A stretch of DNA of 24,506 bases from Nitrospinota bacterium. Its GTDB lineage: Bacteria; Nitrospinota; Nitrospinia; Nitrospinales; Nitrospinaceae. The stretch is taken from the NCBI GenBank assembly GCA_027298165.1, contig JAPUGN010000156.1, positions 1 to 24,506 of the forward strand. The letters run 5' to 3'. Below the pieces are notes generated by a model, which had not been told where the DNA came from, did not search any database, and worked only from the letters and a program-made list of their open reading frames with translations. This document shows positions 9,201-15,819 of the stretch, in pieces (position 1 is the stretch's first letter; each line of letters opens with the position of its first letter). A program made the position numbers and the translations under genes.

Positions 9201-10017
9201 AGAAAGAATCGATGGATACCGGCAGGACTTGGGGGTTCGCAACAAAAAGCTGTTCAACTCACTTCTGGAAATCATCCCCTTTGATCCGCCTTATCAAACC
9301 AAGTTTGCCCGGGAAATTTATGAACTCATTAAATTTCAAAATGGCTCTTATGCCGAAGAATTTGTCCGGTGCGTGGAAAGGGTTTATAAACTGGAGCGAT
9401 CTGACTTCCCACGCCGAGCTTTTCAACTGACAAAAGCCGTGGCCGATAATTTGTTCAAGTTAATGGCTTATAAAGATGAGTATCGGGTGGCCGACCTGTT
9501 AACTCGTCCGGAAGAAATAAAAAGGATTACTTCCCAGTACGAGGCAGGGGAAATCAAAAAGCTCAGGTTTCTGTTACGGCCGCCTTTGTTGGAGCACATT
9601 CCCTGGATAAAAAATCTCAAATATGTGAAGGATAAATTTGAAAAGGATGAGAAATGGGAATTTCCGGGTTGGGCTTTGCATTTTCTGAAGAATTTTAAGT
9701 TTCTGCGGGGAACCTTTTTTAATGTTCTGGCATGGGGCAACCAAACCCGTAAACTGGAAATCGAAGCGATTCCCCAATACCAAGCAAGAATTGAGCAATT
9801 ACTGGGCTCCCTCAATGAGGGAAATTATAATCTCGCCTGTGAAGCCGCATCTTATCCCAGCCTGGCCACCGGTTACGAAAAGTTGAAAAATAAACATGTC
9901 GAGCTCGCGGAAACATTTTGGAATCGGAAACACGCCAAATTTACCTCAGGGAATGGCAAGGCGCGCGGAAGAAAAATCCCTTCCTCCAGTTTTTTAGAAT
10001 CTCCCAATCCGTTTTAG
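6202..10017 (+). CDS. Fused indolepyruvate:ferredoxin-type 2-oxoacid oxidoreductase
   Basis: A 1271-residue single-chain enzyme that oxidatively decarboxylates a 2-oxoacid (typically aryl pyruvates in this family) to acyl-CoA and CO2, reducing ferredoxin or another acceptor. Order of parts: N-terminal pyrimidine-binding-type domain with ISGYEGSPLGG (69-77); thiamine diphosphate domain with PPGYCSGCQHRTALE (about 449-463), GDGTYFHS (547-554) and VDNSVVAMTGGQRP (about 588-601); a cysteine-rich iron-sulfur segment with Cys695, 698, 701 and 706, then Cys728, 734 and 739; a gamma/IorB-like domain starting IGIGGWGL (about 785) with AQKGGEVNSNL; and a C-terminal helical region of the DUF6537 type. 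Related fused forms are usually about 1150-1200 residues, so this one is slightly long, with a basic tail. Weak GAGAGA lies before the ATG; ATG at 6208 is an alternative. It follows the thiolase in one operon. Branched-chain 2-oxoacids are another possible substrate class. Confidence 0.9.
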   Translation: MPMNAPKTRKTKKEAVSQADNTLLDQERYLVCEGSVHLTGIQALVRLPLDNLRLLKKIFPSKRFAYFISGYEGSPLGGLDINLRKIYPILKEWNIIHVPGGNEEAAANMMWGSQLHRLFGPSKVDGIIGAWYGKGPGVRRIADVQDHLQMAGLDKLCAAYFMSGDDHASKSSTTPHQTDVVHFANHVPTAYPGSIREILDIGKKITLASMISGLSINLKVETHICDGSQEFVLDPEEDRELAKKFHQFLKEHQDYSRLFSPILLRPKVLENEKELLYSKIPMIQEISREFGFDTWKNRNLKSDFGIVATGKSYYDLLGALRQLNISENEVEIYKPMITWPPDMVSFREFTQGKREIIVIEEKRAFYENHIKHEMFNDAHRPVIVGKKDERGEVLFRQNNNLDTDILSEVLGKRLAAKELFKDRGIDRILKKKKQLIEISLPINIKRPPGYCSGCQHRTALEIAGHHKLEGTVDSIIVENKDMDGNPVSMEITPKHLLGIGIGCSTMSIIDTLASNRAVVVGPMESEGLLWMGASAFSYRMHADQGCGDGTYFHSARLNISFIRDAIQHLKRHYDIEDTNQTLLYVDNSVVAMTGGQRPVGQDDPETAIANIQKEGIQHIALVAEYPEEFIHLKKKYGIEVFPKSETLQVKEEYSKKPGLSVIWYVQKCAIEKSRERRRDVELAPKTRVHVNPEVCEDCGDCGVEAKCASVWKMDTEFGPKVKIHQFSCIQDFACARGECPSYVRVYTQTGQPLLRPDLSKIHIGDDELEDPKRNIDPNKVYEIFSIGIGGWGLMTTYEILARAATKEGKHVVKEDDTGLAQKGGEVNSNLKISHQSTSLNEGFDIEAGEADIYFCSDLIGAVNPANLVTTSRKKTVAIVNTQKIPTMPMIVGKETYPEEQQLIDIINEHTIKEKNIFINATDIVERLFKDFKPTNLFMAGLAFQSIKDFPIEHASSIEEGIRANGVDVEKNIQAFRYGRLYAINPTKVLNLAYPKPLSDAERIDGYRQDLGVRNKKLFNSLLEIIPFDPPYQTKFAREIYELIKFQNGSYAEEFVRCVERVYKLERSDFPRRAFQLTKAVADNLFKLMAYKDEYRVADLLTRPEEIKRITSQYEAGEIKKLRFLLRPPLLEHIPWIKNLKYVKDKFEKDEKWEFPGWALHFLKNFKFLRGTFFNVLAWGNQTRKLEIEAIPQYQARIEQLLGSLNEGNYNLACEAASYPSLATGYEKLKNKHVELAETFWNRKHAKFTSGNGKARGRKIPSSSFLESPNPF

Positions 10018-10080
10018 CGGTTAAAAAATAGACGCCGATTTCCATGGGCCGACTTTCCATCCACCGGATCCAACGCCTTT

Positions 10081-10959
10081 TCAAAGTTCGACCAACGTTT
10101 CATAGCGTCCTAAGTGTACTTCCAGGCCGTTCTCAAGGCTCCGCGACTTTGGAACCGTAAAAGTCCCTTGTCGAGTCAGCTTTAACATACTTTTGAAATT
10201 GCAATATTCATCGTCCGGATAAACCGCGCTGGCTTTCCGAACCCGTTGCTTCATTTCCTCTTTATCATAGGATGTGCCCGCGGTCCTCGTCTCATAAGCC
10301 CTTTCGAAACCTACGGTAAGGGGTATTAAATCCCGTTTTGCATTTTGGTAGGTGTTGCAGTAAAAACCCTGGTTGAACAATCCGGATTGGACGGAATATT
10401 TGATCACCCGGCCCGCCGCACTCTCCGCCCCGTTACCAAAATTGGCCGGACAACAGATGATATCGGATGCCAGTTCCCGAAAATCGAACATCGGTAGCAC
10501 ATATAAATCGGAACAGATAAAAAAGAACGCGGTGAAACTTTCACCATTCACTCTCAGGGTCACTTTATTGAGATAAGAATAGGAGGCGACATTCATCTTG
10601 GGGAAAGACTCATCGAGGTGCCGCATCTCGAACGATTGGGGAGTGATTTTCGCCTGCGGGGAATAGACCTCACCGTTTCGTGAAAAGATAAACAGGGTAT
10701 TATAATTTAAATTGGGGTCCGCCCCGGGAAGATCGGGACTCGGGAGATTCAAAGTGGTGATAATGGACAACCCATTATCGCTGGACATTTTGGAAAGCTC
10801 AGCAAAAGCTTTTTGGGAACCTTCGAGGGTATAGGCTGCGTACTCCGGGAAAATAAGAATATCGCCTTTATGAGACGATTTAATCTTATCTGAAATTTCA
10901 TCCAATTGCTCCTGTTCCCGGGCCATCCCAAAGGTTTTTACCTTGATATCCAACGGCAT
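10081..10959 (-). CDS. Carbon-nitrogen hydrolase, nitrilase superfamily
   Basis: A 292-residue amidase/nitrilase-fold protein, cytosolic, that should hydrolyse a C-N bond of an amide, ureido or nitrile compound through a Cys-Glu-Lys triad. The triad is visible: Glu39 in IFPEYA, Lys104 in SPQAKITPQ, and Cys149 in FICSDLYVLPMF. Residues after that (DIICCPANFGNG, YCNTYQNAK) fit the alpha-beta-beta-alpha fold. True nitrilases carry a different context around the Cys, so an amidase or N-carbamoyl hydrolase is more likely; the substrate is not recognisable. The ATG is preceded by TAGGGG. It is the last gene of a minus-strand fatty-acid-oxidation-like operon, 107 bases after the acyl-CoA dehydrogenase, and converges on the oxidoreductase gene. 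Its place suggests removal of nitrogen from a pathway intermediate, but that is inference. Confidence 0.75.
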   Translation of the reverse strand: MPLDIKVKTFGMAREQEQLDEISDKIKSSHKGDILIFPEYAAYTLEGSQKAFAELSKMSSDNGLSIITTLNLPSPDLPGADPNLNYNTLFIFSRNGEVYSPQAKITPQSFEMRHLDESFPKMNVASYSYLNKVTLRVNGESFTAFFFICSDLYVLPMFDFRELASDIICCPANFGNGAESAAGRVIKYSVQSGLFNQGFYCNTYQNAKRDLIPLTVGFERAYETRTAGTSYDKEEMKQRVRKASAVYPDDEYCNFKSMLKLTRQGTFTVPKSRSLENGLEVHLGRYETLVEL

Positions 10960-10967
10960 GATGACCC

Positions 10968-11064
10968 CTACTCCATGATCCAGACTTTAGGCAGAATTCC
11001 GCTTTTGCCCGCAATACTCTTTAGTGGAAACGCTTACATATTTTCCAGAAATAATTTCGTGCAT
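10968..11064 (-). other. Possible micro-ORF between acyl-CoA dehydrogenase and the hydrolase
   Basis: On the minus strand ATG at 11064-11062 follows AAGGGA with seven bases of spacing, a well-placed ribosome site directly after the acyl-CoA dehydrogenase stop. The plain reading is 25 codons (MHEIISGKYVSVSTKEYCG..., stop 10989-10987). If one base of the AAA in the STK codons is skipped, the frame runs on as KSIAGKSGILPKVWIME and ends at TAG 10970-10968, inside the ribosome site of the hydrolase gene, making a 31-residue peptide. The second half reads like protein, which makes the frame break notable. I do not recognise either version; it may be a decayed or mis-sequenced small gene, or chance. 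Confidence 0.3.
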
Positions 11065-11065
11065 T

Positions 11066-12436
11066 TTACGATCCCTTGGTTTTTTTGTACTTTTTAACTT
11101 CCATATGGGCGATGGTGTTTTCTAAAACTTCCGGAACGGCTTCCCCAAAATAATAGAGCCAGCTGTCCAGAGAATGTTTCATGGCCGGATTTTCTTTGAT
11201 AATGGCGCTGGCCCCCCAGATCTTCACCAGGTGATCGCAGGCTTGTTGCGCGGCCAGCGAGGCTTTCAGTTTTGCTCCGTTGGAAGCAATCACATAATCC
11301 CTCAAGAATTCCCGGTTATCGGAATTCGCATCGAATTGAGTTTTCAGCCAGGCGGCATGATAGGTCATATCCCGGGCCGCATGGATCTCCATGGACATCT
11401 CCGCCACCCGTGCCCGGGTTCGGTCCAATTCGATCAGATGCTGATCACCCAACTTTTTTCCTTCGACGGCGACTTCCATATACTCGTCAAACGCCCTTTG
11501 TGCCAGGCCCGTTGCCAGCGCGGCAATAGTGATTCTTCCGGAGTTCAGCATTCGCATGCCATATTGCACCGCGCAACCTGCTTTCCCCACCAGATTCTCC
11601 TGTGACACTTCAACTTCGTCCAAAATCAATTCCCCCAGAGATGAGTTTTCGACCGTCCTTTTTTCAAATACCTGCCCGACCCTGAAACCGGGTGTCCCTT
11701 TCTCGACCAGGAATAAGGAAATTCCGAGATCATCACCGGACGGCTCGGAGGTTCTGGCGAAAACCGTGAATACGTCCGCTGTCTCCACATTGGTGATGAA
11801 CATCTTTGAGCCGGTGATTCGGTAACCGTTGCCGTTTTTTATGGGAACCGCCCGCGTGATCATTTCCTTCATGATATTGGAACCCGCCGCGGACCCTTCC
11901 GTAAGCGCGAACCCGGCAAGTTTTTCACCCGCGATCAATTCACGCAGAATGCTTTCACCATATTCTGAAAGTTGCCCCGCCTCATAATTGAAACGCAACC
12001 CTTCCATTACTGTATTAGAGATCGCATACCGGACTCCGACGCTGGGAGAGGCCTTGCCCAGTGTTTCGAGACAGGCCATAAACACGGGATAAGGGATTTC
12101 CAAACCGCCCAGTGGTTCGGAAAAGGCCATTCCGGGCAGTCCAAAATCCACAATTTGACGGTATACCTCATCCGGTATCTTTTCATTTTCCTTCGTCTGG
12201 GCAATGGCGGTTTTCAAAGCCTGTTGGTCATATTTTTCTGACTGGCTCATTTGGAGCGCCAAACTTTTAAGCGAATCCTGTGCCCGTTCCGTTTCTGTTC
12301 TTTTCTCGGCGGACAGGACCTTGCTTTCCGCGAGTTGGCCGAATGTTTGTAGCATTTCCTGGAAGGAATCGTGGTTGGGATGGCCGCCATACATCATCCG
12401 TATCAAATGGGTTTGGCCGCTGGCGATGTAACTCAT
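11066..12436 (-). CDS. Acyl-CoA dehydrogenase family protein with unusual catalytic loop
   Basis: A 456-residue FAD flavoprotein of the acyl-CoA dehydrogenase fold. The first ~75 residues are extra. Core motifs: SEPLGGLEIPY (N-terminal domain), GFALTEGSAAGSN in place of the usual TEPxAGSD, GYRITGSKMFITN, and GMRMLNSGRITIAALATGLAQRAFDEY. Where typical enzymes have YEGTxxIQ with the catalytic glutamate, this one has YFGEAVPEVLENTIA; Glu432 would be the counterpart. It lacks the usual RxxFG motif and has KKLGDQHLIELDRTRARVAEM instead. It may still be a dehydrogenase, but a branched or unusual substrate, or another reaction of the family, is possible. ATG follows GAGGTG. It lies 12 bases behind the 3-hydroxyacyl-CoA dehydrogenase, so it is in the same operon. 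Confidence 0.82.
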   Translation of the reverse strand: MSYIASGQTHLIRMMYGGHPNHDSFQEMLQTFGQLAESKVLSAEKRTETERAQDSLKSLALQMSQSEKYDQQALKTAIAQTKENEKIPDEVYRQIVDFGLPGMAFSEPLGGLEIPYPVFMACLETLGKASPSVGVRYAISNTVMEGLRFNYEAGQLSEYGESILRELIAGEKLAGFALTEGSAAGSNIMKEMITRAVPIKNGNGYRITGSKMFITNVETADVFTVFARTSEPSGDDLGISLFLVEKGTPGFRVGQVFEKRTVENSSLGELILDEVEVSQENLVGKAGCAVQYGMRMLNSGRITIAALATGLAQRAFDEYMEVAVEGKKLGDQHLIELDRTRARVAEMSMEIHAARDMTYHAAWLKTQFDANSDNREFLRDYVIASNGAKLKASLAAQQACDHLVKIWGASAIIKENPAMKHSLDSWLYYFGEAVPEVLENTIAHMEVKKYKKTKGS

Positions 12437-12448
12437 TCCTTCACCTCT

Positions 12449-13354
12449 TCACTGTTTCAAATAGTTCAACAACTGTCCGTTGACTTCCTGGGGTTTATTG
12501 TCCACCCACAGATAAAACCCGGCGCCGGTTTTATTGCCCAGAAGCCCGGCTTCCACCATTCGCGTCAGTAACGAAGCCGGCTTGAACCGTTCTCCCAACT
12601 CGTCTTCAATAACGGAAAGAATATGATGCGTGGTATCGTTTCCAATCAAATCCGATAGCGCCAGAGGCCCCAGGGGATGATTCAAACAGTATTTCGCTCC
12701 GTTATCCACATCTTCAACGGTGGACGTTTCCTCTTCAACGACACGAATCGCTTCATTGATCAGGGGCATGAGGATCCGGTTGACAACAAATCCGGCCTTG
12801 TCCGAGGAATACACCGGCTGTTTGGAAAATTTCTCCGCCAATTGTTGCGTTTTTCGGTAGGTTTCTTCCGACGTCTTCAAACTCTTTATGATTTCGACAC
12901 CCGCCATCAATGGAACAGGATTCATGAAATGCATGCCGATGACATTCTCCGGATGACGGGTGGCGGAAGCCAGTTCGGTGATCGGGATGGAAGAGGTGTT
13001 GGAAGCCAAAATTGTGGAGGCGCCGCATAACCGATCCAGTTTTTGAAAGAGGGCCTTTTTCGGCTCGCGTTCCTCGGTAATCGCTTCGATAACAAAAAAT
13101 GAACCCGCCACCCCCTCCAAATCATGGGTAACGGAAATTTTTTCACCCGCGCTCTTGGCAAGACTCTTTTCAAGCTCTCCCTTTTCGACGAGTTTCTGTA
13201 AACGCTTATTGATGATTTCCAATCCCTTTTCCGCCGCGCCCTCAACGCTGTCATACAAAACCACCTGGAAACCCGCCTGGGCAGCTACCTGTGCGATTCC
13301 CAAGCCCATGGTTCCCGCGCCGATAACGGAAAAAATTTGTCCGGACGTCTCCAT
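12449..13354 (-). CDS. 3-hydroxyacyl-CoA dehydrogenase (3-hydroxybutyryl-CoA dehydrogenase type)
   Basis: A 301-residue NAD(P)-dependent enzyme that oxidises 3-hydroxyacyl-CoA to 3-ketoacyl-CoA, or the reverse. The Rossmann motif GAGTMG is at 12-17, followed by a hydrophobic strand ending in Asp35 (NAD preference). Catalytic parts: SNTSS at 118-122, His142 in GMHFMNPVPLM, and NHPLGPLALSDLIG with the conserved Asn; the C-terminal signature GNKTGAGFYLW is intact. Length matches the stand-alone single-function enzymes (about 285-310). ATG follows AGGA. The gene begins 9 bases after the DUF35 gene stop. In this operon it would feed the SCP2-type thiolase; 2-methyl-3-hydroxyacyl-CoA is a reasonable substrate if isoleucine or a branched acid is being degraded. 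Confidence 0.92.
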   Translation of the reverse strand: METSGQIFSVIGAGTMGLGIAQVAAQAGFQVVLYDSVEGAAEKGLEIINKRLQKLVEKGELEKSLAKSAGEKISVTHDLEGVAGSFFVIEAITEEREPKKALFQKLDRLCGASTILASNTSSIPITELASATRHPENVIGMHFMNPVPLMAGVEIIKSLKTSEETYRKTQQLAEKFSKQPVYSSDKAGFVVNRILMPLINEAIRVVEEETSTVEDVDNGAKYCLNHPLGPLALSDLIGNDTTHHILSVIEDELGERFKPASLLTRMVEAGLLGNKTGAGFYLWVDNKPQEVNGQLLNYLKQ

Positions 13355-13363
13355 AATTTCCTG

Positions 13364-13963
13364 TTAGATGTTGTAATATTTGCTGGGGATATACCCCTCC
13401 GGCAATTTCTGGCCCCGGGTTCCTTTTGGCACCCACATGACATCGCTGGCCGAGGCCTTGGGAGCTTTCCGGAACACCGGTTTCAATTCATCCCCCTTGG
13501 CCAATGTGTTGTAATCTTCGAGGTTCACCATGCCGGCAGTCAATGTGTCCAACTCAATCCCTTCGGGAAGCACCGCCTTGATCCAGGCGACCGTCACCGG
13601 CAGTTGATCCATAAAACTGATACCCGCCAGATTCACCGCCGTCGATTTGGTTTCCACAATGAACCGGGTTTCACCCGGCAGACTGTCCCAGGCGGTTTTC
13701 TCATAGCACTCCGGACAATCCATCCGCGGCACCTGAAACCGAAGCACCCGTTGTTCGTCATGTCCGTCCTGATTGGAGCATACCGTATAGCGCAGCACGG
13801 CATTTTCTTTTTCCATGATACCTTGGAAATAGGCAGACATGCCGCCATAACTTTTTTTATATCGTATGGTCGCCTCGCGCTCGACCATCACTAAATTTTC
13901 GGGGTGGCGCGATGGTTTGTAACTCTTGTCTTCGGGATTCAAAAAAGTGTCTTTGACCGGCAT
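13364..13963 (-). CDS. DUF35-type OB-fold protein with reduced zinc ribbon, thiolase partner
   Basis: A 199-residue protein with a C-terminal OB-fold-like beta region (TAVNLAGISFMDQLPVTVAWIKAVLPEG followed by a GDEL turn) and a short cysteine region: Cys62, then Cys83 and Cys86 in DCPEC. DUF35 proteins usually carry two CxxC knuckles; only the second is complete here, so zinc binding may be lost or changed. Members of this family sit beside SCP2-type thiolases or HMG-CoA-synthase-like enzymes and form obligate complexes with them. Here it follows the thiolase gene directly. I take ATG at 13963, two bases after the thiolase stop and behind GGTGG; the upstream GTG at 13972 would overlap the thiolase gene and add three residues. 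The family call is moderate because the ribbon is degenerate. Confidence 0.65.
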   Translation of the reverse strand: MPVKDTFLNPEDKSYKPSRHPENLVMVEREATIRYKKSYGGMSAYFQGIMEKENAVLRYTVCSNQDGHDEQRVLRFQVPRMDCPECYEKTAWDSLPGETRFIVETKSTAVNLAGISFMDQLPVTVAWIKAVLPEGIELDTLTAGMVNLEDYNTLAKGDELKPVFRKAPKASASDVMWVPKGTRGQKLPEGYIPSKYYNI

Positions 13964-13965
13964 CG

Positions 13966-15381
13966 TTACCACCCTTTCTCTACTGTGGTCACCGTAATGT
14001 CGCTGCCCGTTCCGGCATGACTGTGAAATAGCGCCTTTTCCACCCTGGGAATTTGCAATTCCGCGTGACCGTATTTTTCCTCAATCATCCCCTTCATCTG
14101 CCAGATCACATCCACCGCTTGCGTATTGCCGGTGGCGCCGACGGCATGCATTTGGCCGATCAAACCTCCGGATGGATTCACATACACTCCATTTTTTCCG
14201 CCGATTTTAGGGTTGATCGGAACCTGGCCCTGTTTGTTTAAAGGCAAGCCGGTAAACAGAGAACTGGCATACCCGTAGGGGATCATTCCCAAATCCTCCA
14301 TGGTTTGAATAACGCTGATGACAAACGCATCGTGGATTTCGATGAGATCAAAATATTCCAGAGGATTTTCCGTGATGCCCGCCATCGCGTAAGCTTTCTT
14401 GGCGGCCCAGCGTCCCGCCCGGAAGGAATGCAAGCCCGGATACTCGAGAGTTTGGTAACGCTTCACCAGTTCAGGGTCCGCCAACTCATGCGGTAATAAT
14501 AAATCTTCCTTGACCAAACCCCCGGTTGTTCTGGCGCGTTCCCCGGTGCGCATGGAATCGGTGCCGTTTCCCACACCCGTTACAAGTATCGGCTGGTCGG
14601 TAAACTCTTTCGCCAAATCTTCCGAAGCCACGATCAGAGCGGAGGCGCCGTCGGTCATGAGACAGCAATCCAACCGGTAGGAGGGCGTGGCCACGATGGC
14701 TGACTTGGGAACGTCTTCCACTCCGATGAATCCGCTGGTGGTGGGGGTGGCATAAGGGTTTTCGCGGCAGGTCTGGGCGCGGCGGTTGTATTGCGCATTG
14801 TTGCGCATGAGGACGGCGATTTTGTCGAAAGCATCGCGCAACTCTTCGCCGGAAACGGTGTGGCCCACAAAGGTATCCATATAAGCCTGGGCCATCGCCG
14901 CATAATAAAGAGGATAAAAGCCCCCTTGTGGAAGGTCGGTCACCGTACAGGACGCATGGGCGATAAATTCATTGCCCTGGAAGGTGTCGACTTCGGACAT
15001 CTTTTCGTAACCCACGGCCAGCGCGATATCCTGCCTCCCGGAGGCGACCTTCTCGATGGCGGACTGCACACCCAACCCTCCGGTACATCCGCCGCCCACC
15101 ACGCGATAGGATTCCACGGGGTTCAATCCGATATAATCCCGCGCCAACGCTTCCCCCAGCAATTGACCGGCGAAATGATCTGCGAAATGGGTGATGATGA
15201 CGGCGCCCTTTTCCTTCATCAATGCCCGGAACTCTTTGGGCTTGAGACCGATCCCGGCCACCGCCTCTTTGGTGGCCTGCATCGCCATCTCATAGAACAG
15301 GAGGTCGGGGTTGGCCTTGGCGAAATAATCCACCTTGCCGCCGGACAACAACACCACTTTTCTTTCCAGCTTTCCAGCCAT
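13966..15381 (-). CDS. SCP2-type thiolase (acetyl-CoA acetyltransferase family)
   Basis: A thiolase-fold enzyme of about 471 residues, longer than the classical ~390. Catalytic Cys99 lies in VGGGCTGGLG, His350 in EIHDAF (the SCP2-thiolase form of NEAF), and His412 in GGLIGQMHAVGATG. The C-terminal CxGGG motif of classical thiolases is replaced by FHSHAGTGSD, also an SCP2-type trait. It should cleave a 3-ketoacyl-CoA, perhaps alpha-branched, to acetyl- or propionyl-CoA. I start it at ATG 15381, which has GGGAGGT six bases upstream; ATG at 15402 would add seven residues and include that ribosome site. It is first of the minus-strand operon, followed immediately by its DUF35 partner. Because Cys and both His are kept, thiolase is favoured over a retro-aldolase of the steroid-degradation kind. 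Confidence 0.82.
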   Translation of the reverse strand: MAGKLERKVVLLSGGKVDYFAKANPDLLFYEMAMQATKEAVAGIGLKPKEFRALMKEKGAVIITHFADHFAGQLLGEALARDYIGLNPVESYRVVGGGCTGGLGVQSAIEKVASGRQDIALAVGYEKMSEVDTFQGNEFIAHASCTVTDLPQGGFYPLYYAAMAQAYMDTFVGHTVSGEELRDAFDKIAVLMRNNAQYNRRAQTCRENPYATPTTSGFIGVEDVPKSAIVATPSYRLDCCLMTDGASALIVASEDLAKEFTDQPILVTGVGNGTDSMRTGERARTTGGLVKEDLLLPHELADPELVKRYQTLEYPGLHSFRAGRWAAKKAYAMAGITENPLEYFDLIEIHDAFVISVIQTMEDLGMIPYGYASSLFTGLPLNKQGQVPINPKIGGKNGVYVNPSGGLIGQMHAVGATGNTQAVDVIWQMKGMIEEKYGHAELQIPRVEKALFHSHAGTGSDITVTTVEKGW

Positions 15382-15558
15382 TTCAGACCTCCCAACGTTC
15401 ATCCACGGACTTGAGGCGATGAGGAATTTCCGGCATTGAATCGCATACGCGATCGAGCCATCGCAGTATGTTCCTTATATTATTTTAACGGCTTTTTGGA
15501 GGGATGCGACCTCTTTCATCCCTATACAGTTATAGAGCCCAATGCCTTGAGGTGGAAA

Positions 15559-15627
15559 ATGAAAAAAATAAACGAAGTGGGAAAATCATCCAAAAAAATT
15601 CCTGCGCTGGAATCACCCGTTTTCTAA
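15559..15627 (+). CDS. Possible 22-residue leader peptide
   Basis: ATG at 15559 follows GAGGTGG with ideal spacing and opens a 22-codon frame (MKKINEVGKSSKKIPALESP then VF) that stops at TAA 15625-15627. It lies 192 bases before the hydroxyphenylpyruvate dioxygenase gene. It has no tyrosine codon and only one phenylalanine codon, so it is not a classic attenuation leader for aromatic amino acids. The TATAAT box at 15691 lies downstream of it, so it might not be in the same transcript. It could be a small basic peptide or chance. Confidence 0.2.
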   Translation: MKKINEVGKSSKKIPALESPVF

Positions 15628-15674
15628 GGGGTTCAGGGCTTCGACCCGTCTACCGCGGCTAATCTATCAAGCTA

Positions 15675-15700
15675 TTGTTTAATTTGGCCTTATAATTAAC
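15675..15700 (+). promoter_or_regulatory. Candidate operator and -10 box of the homogentisate operon
   Basis: TTGTTTAATTTGGCC runs into TTATAATTAAC. It contains a TATAAT (15691-15696) and an imperfect palindrome GTTTAATT...AATTAAC. It closely matches TTGCTTAATTGGCC at 4917-4930 in the thiolase/oxidoreductase promoter: the two share TTG-Y-TTAATT, then GGCC and TTA. No good -35 box lies 16-18 bases before TATAAT, so an activator may be needed, or the promoter is elsewhere. A common regulator for the two operons is an inference. Confidence 0.35.
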
Positions 15701-15767
15701 ATAAAGACGAACCTTGATCTATTTCGCCAACATCTAATAACATAGATACAGAGGGTATTTGGGCGCT

Positions 15768-15811
15768 CTCCCGGAGCCCCTGGATTCCTTATAAATCTTC
15801 TACTCCGGGGG
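15768..15811 (+). promoter_or_regulatory. Stem-loop covering the ribosome binding site of the dioxygenase gene
   Basis: CTCCCGGAG (15768-15776) can pair over nine positions, one of them a G-U, with CTCCGGGGG (15803-15811), leaving a 26-base AU-rich loop. The right arm contains the GGGGG that is the only ribosome site before the ATG at 15820. In the closed form translation would be hindered; a protein, small RNA or ligand binding the loop could open it. I see no known riboswitch consensus. Confidence 0.4.
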
Positions 15812-15819
15812 TTTGAATT

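Larger units (their letters stand above)
15382..15819. other. Divergent intergenic region upstream of the homogentisate operon
   Basis: This 438-base gap lies between two divergent operons. It holds a candidate operator with a TATAAT box (15675-15700), a possible 22-codon ORF with a good ribosome site (15559-15627), and a stem-loop covering the ribosome site of the dioxygenase gene (15768-15811). I find no convincing -35/-10 pair for the minus-strand thiolase operon, although TAATAT occurs at 15483-15478. No other gene is seen. Confidence 0.5.

Noticed and set aside
10018..10080. Possible bidirectional terminator between the convergent oxidoreductase and hydrolase genes
   Set aside because: No stem of useful length followed by a T run is visible.
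14791..15414. 207-codon plus-strand ORF
   Set aside because: Antisense to the SCP2-type thiolase, with no motif of its own.
15436..15627. 63-codon ORF in the intergenic region
   Set aside because: No ribosome site at its ATG and unlikely composition; only its last 22 codons, with an internal well-placed start, are kept as a weak candidate.
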